From Hydrocarboniphaga sp. (lineage in GTDB: Bacteria > Pseudomonadota > Gammaproteobacteria > Nevskiales > Nevskiaceae): a stretch of DNA of 63,135 bases. The stretch lies in NCBI RefSeq assembly GCF_028291725.1, contig NZ_JAQGNT010000057.1, forward strand, positions 1 through 63,135. The letters are read 5' to 3'. Made by a program: the position numbers and the translations under genes. The notes under the pieces are model-generated. The model was not told where the DNA came from, did no database searches, and saw nothing but the letters and a program-made list of their open reading frames with translations. Below, in pieces: positions 62,759-63,135 of this stretch; position 1 is the stretch's first letter, and each line of letters opens with the position of its first letter.

Positions 62759-62838
62759 GTAGGTCGGCAATCCCTTGCCGACGTGTAGCCTTGCGTGCGC
62801 AATCGCGGTCTCATGTCGGCAAGGGATTGCCGACCTGC
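62759..62838. repeat. GTAG-type palindromic repeat, family A (copy 8)
   Basis: A complete unit with the left hairpin GTAGGTCGGCAATCCCTTGC..., spacer with GTGCGCAATCGCGG, and the right hairpin ending TTGCCGACCTGC (one change in the terminal CTAC). It starts 8 bases after the stop of the EAL gene. Confidence 0.85.
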
Positions 62839-62857
62839 AAAATAGCAGTGATCCAAC

Positions 62858-62890
62858 AAAAAAACCCCGGTCGCGTAGACCGGGGTTTTT
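62858..62890. terminator. Bidirectional intrinsic terminator
   Basis: CCCCGGTC (62865-62872) pairs perfectly with GACCGGGG (62878-62885) around five bases. T-runs follow on both strands (TTTTT at 62886-62890; seven A before the stem for the minus strand). It terminates the binding-protein gene on the minus strand and may stop the EAL transcript too. Confidence 0.9.
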
Positions 62891-62904
62891 GATCGCCGCG
62901 ATTA

Positions 62905-63135
62905 TCAGAACTTGAACAGCACCTTCACTGACGAATCGACCGCCGCGTCGTCGACATAGCCGATCGCGCCCGGCGTCGCCGCAACCTTGGCCTTGACCGC
63001 GGCGTCGCCGGCCACTTCCTCCGGCGCCCTGGCCTTGCCGGTGAAAATCAGCTTGGACCAGTAGCCGGACAGATCGGCACCAGACTTGCCGAGCACCTTG
63101 GATTCGAAGGCATCCTTGGTCGCACCGCTTTTCTG
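62905..63135 (-). CDS. C-terminal part of a PstS-like phosphate-binding protein
   Basis: The last 76 residues of a gene that continues past the window edge. YWSKLIFTGKARAPEEV, AAVKAKVAATPGAIGYVDD and VKVLFKF match the C-terminal end of periplasmic phosphate-binding-type (PBP-like) proteins. The stop is TGA at 62905-62907, 15 bases before the terminator. Whether it is PstS itself or an extracellular PstS-like protein cannot be judged from this end. Confidence 0.8.
   Translation of the reverse strand, partial: QKSGATKDAFESKVLGKSGADLSGYWSKLIFTGKARAPEEVAGDAAVKAKVAATPGAIGYVDDAAVDSSVKVLFKF

Overview
The window is a high-GC, densely packed stretch of a bacterial chromosome. MutS, a DeaD-type helicase, AqpZ, a YchJ protein and a 180-kDa-class NAD-glutamate dehydrogenase point to a gammaproteobacterium. 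Palindromic repeats with GTAG/CTAC ends recall the REPs of Xanthomonadales and Nevskiales relatives. The placement is inference; no rRNA or tRNA gene, CRISPR array or prophage is visible.

Layout. 0-5 kb: an MFS transporter, a DUF938 methyltransferase, a YchJ protein and a DEAD-box helicase. 5-10 kb: a signalling operon with an H-NOX-like protein, a histidine kinase, a REC-HDOD regulator and a REC plus degenerate HD-GYP regulator. 10-15 kb: TetR, a FadE-type acyl-CoA dehydrogenase, a KstD/fumarate-reductase-like flavoprotein and aquaporin Z. 15-19 kb: a small exported protein, a broken ECF sigma gene, a large membrane protein of unknown function and a lipoprotein. 19-29 kb: NAD-GDH, a small membrane protein, an MMPL/RND transporter and its YCF48-type exported partner. 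29-37 kb: a second signalling locus with divergent operons: REC-PAS-kinase, REC-HDOD and REC-degenerate HD-GYP on one side, and a FIST (NosP-like) protein, a PAS kinase and a REC-GGDEF protein on the other.

37.6-40.9 kb holds a decayed LysR gene (internal amber codon), a divergent decayed aldo/keto reductase (internal deletion plus a 187-bp MITE-like insertion with a target duplication) and an intact aldo/keto reductase. 40.9-57.5 kb is a catabolic-looking island: IclR, four SDRs, a TauD/TfdA dioxygenase, intact and broken alpha/beta hydrolases, two NTF2-like proteins, a sulfotransferase-fold protein, an MDR oxidoreductase, a MaoC-type hydratase, a class III CoA-transferase, AraC and an MFS transporter. 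It suggests uptake, oxidation, ring or ester cleavage and CoA-dependent breakdown of an unidentified hydrophobic or cyclic compound. 57.6-63.1 kb: mutS, two c-di-GMP-type proteins (degenerate GGDEF; EAL) and the end of a PstS-like binding protein.

The most notable points are: (i) two paralogous signalling modules sharing kinase, HDOD and degenerate HD-GYP parts but with different candidate NO/heme sensors, one of which lacks the expected heme-ligand residues; (ii) two SDR paralogues with Phe at the catalytic Tyr position inside an uncharacterised catabolic cluster; (iii) GTAG-type palindromic repeats whose own TAG is the stop codon of at least four genes.
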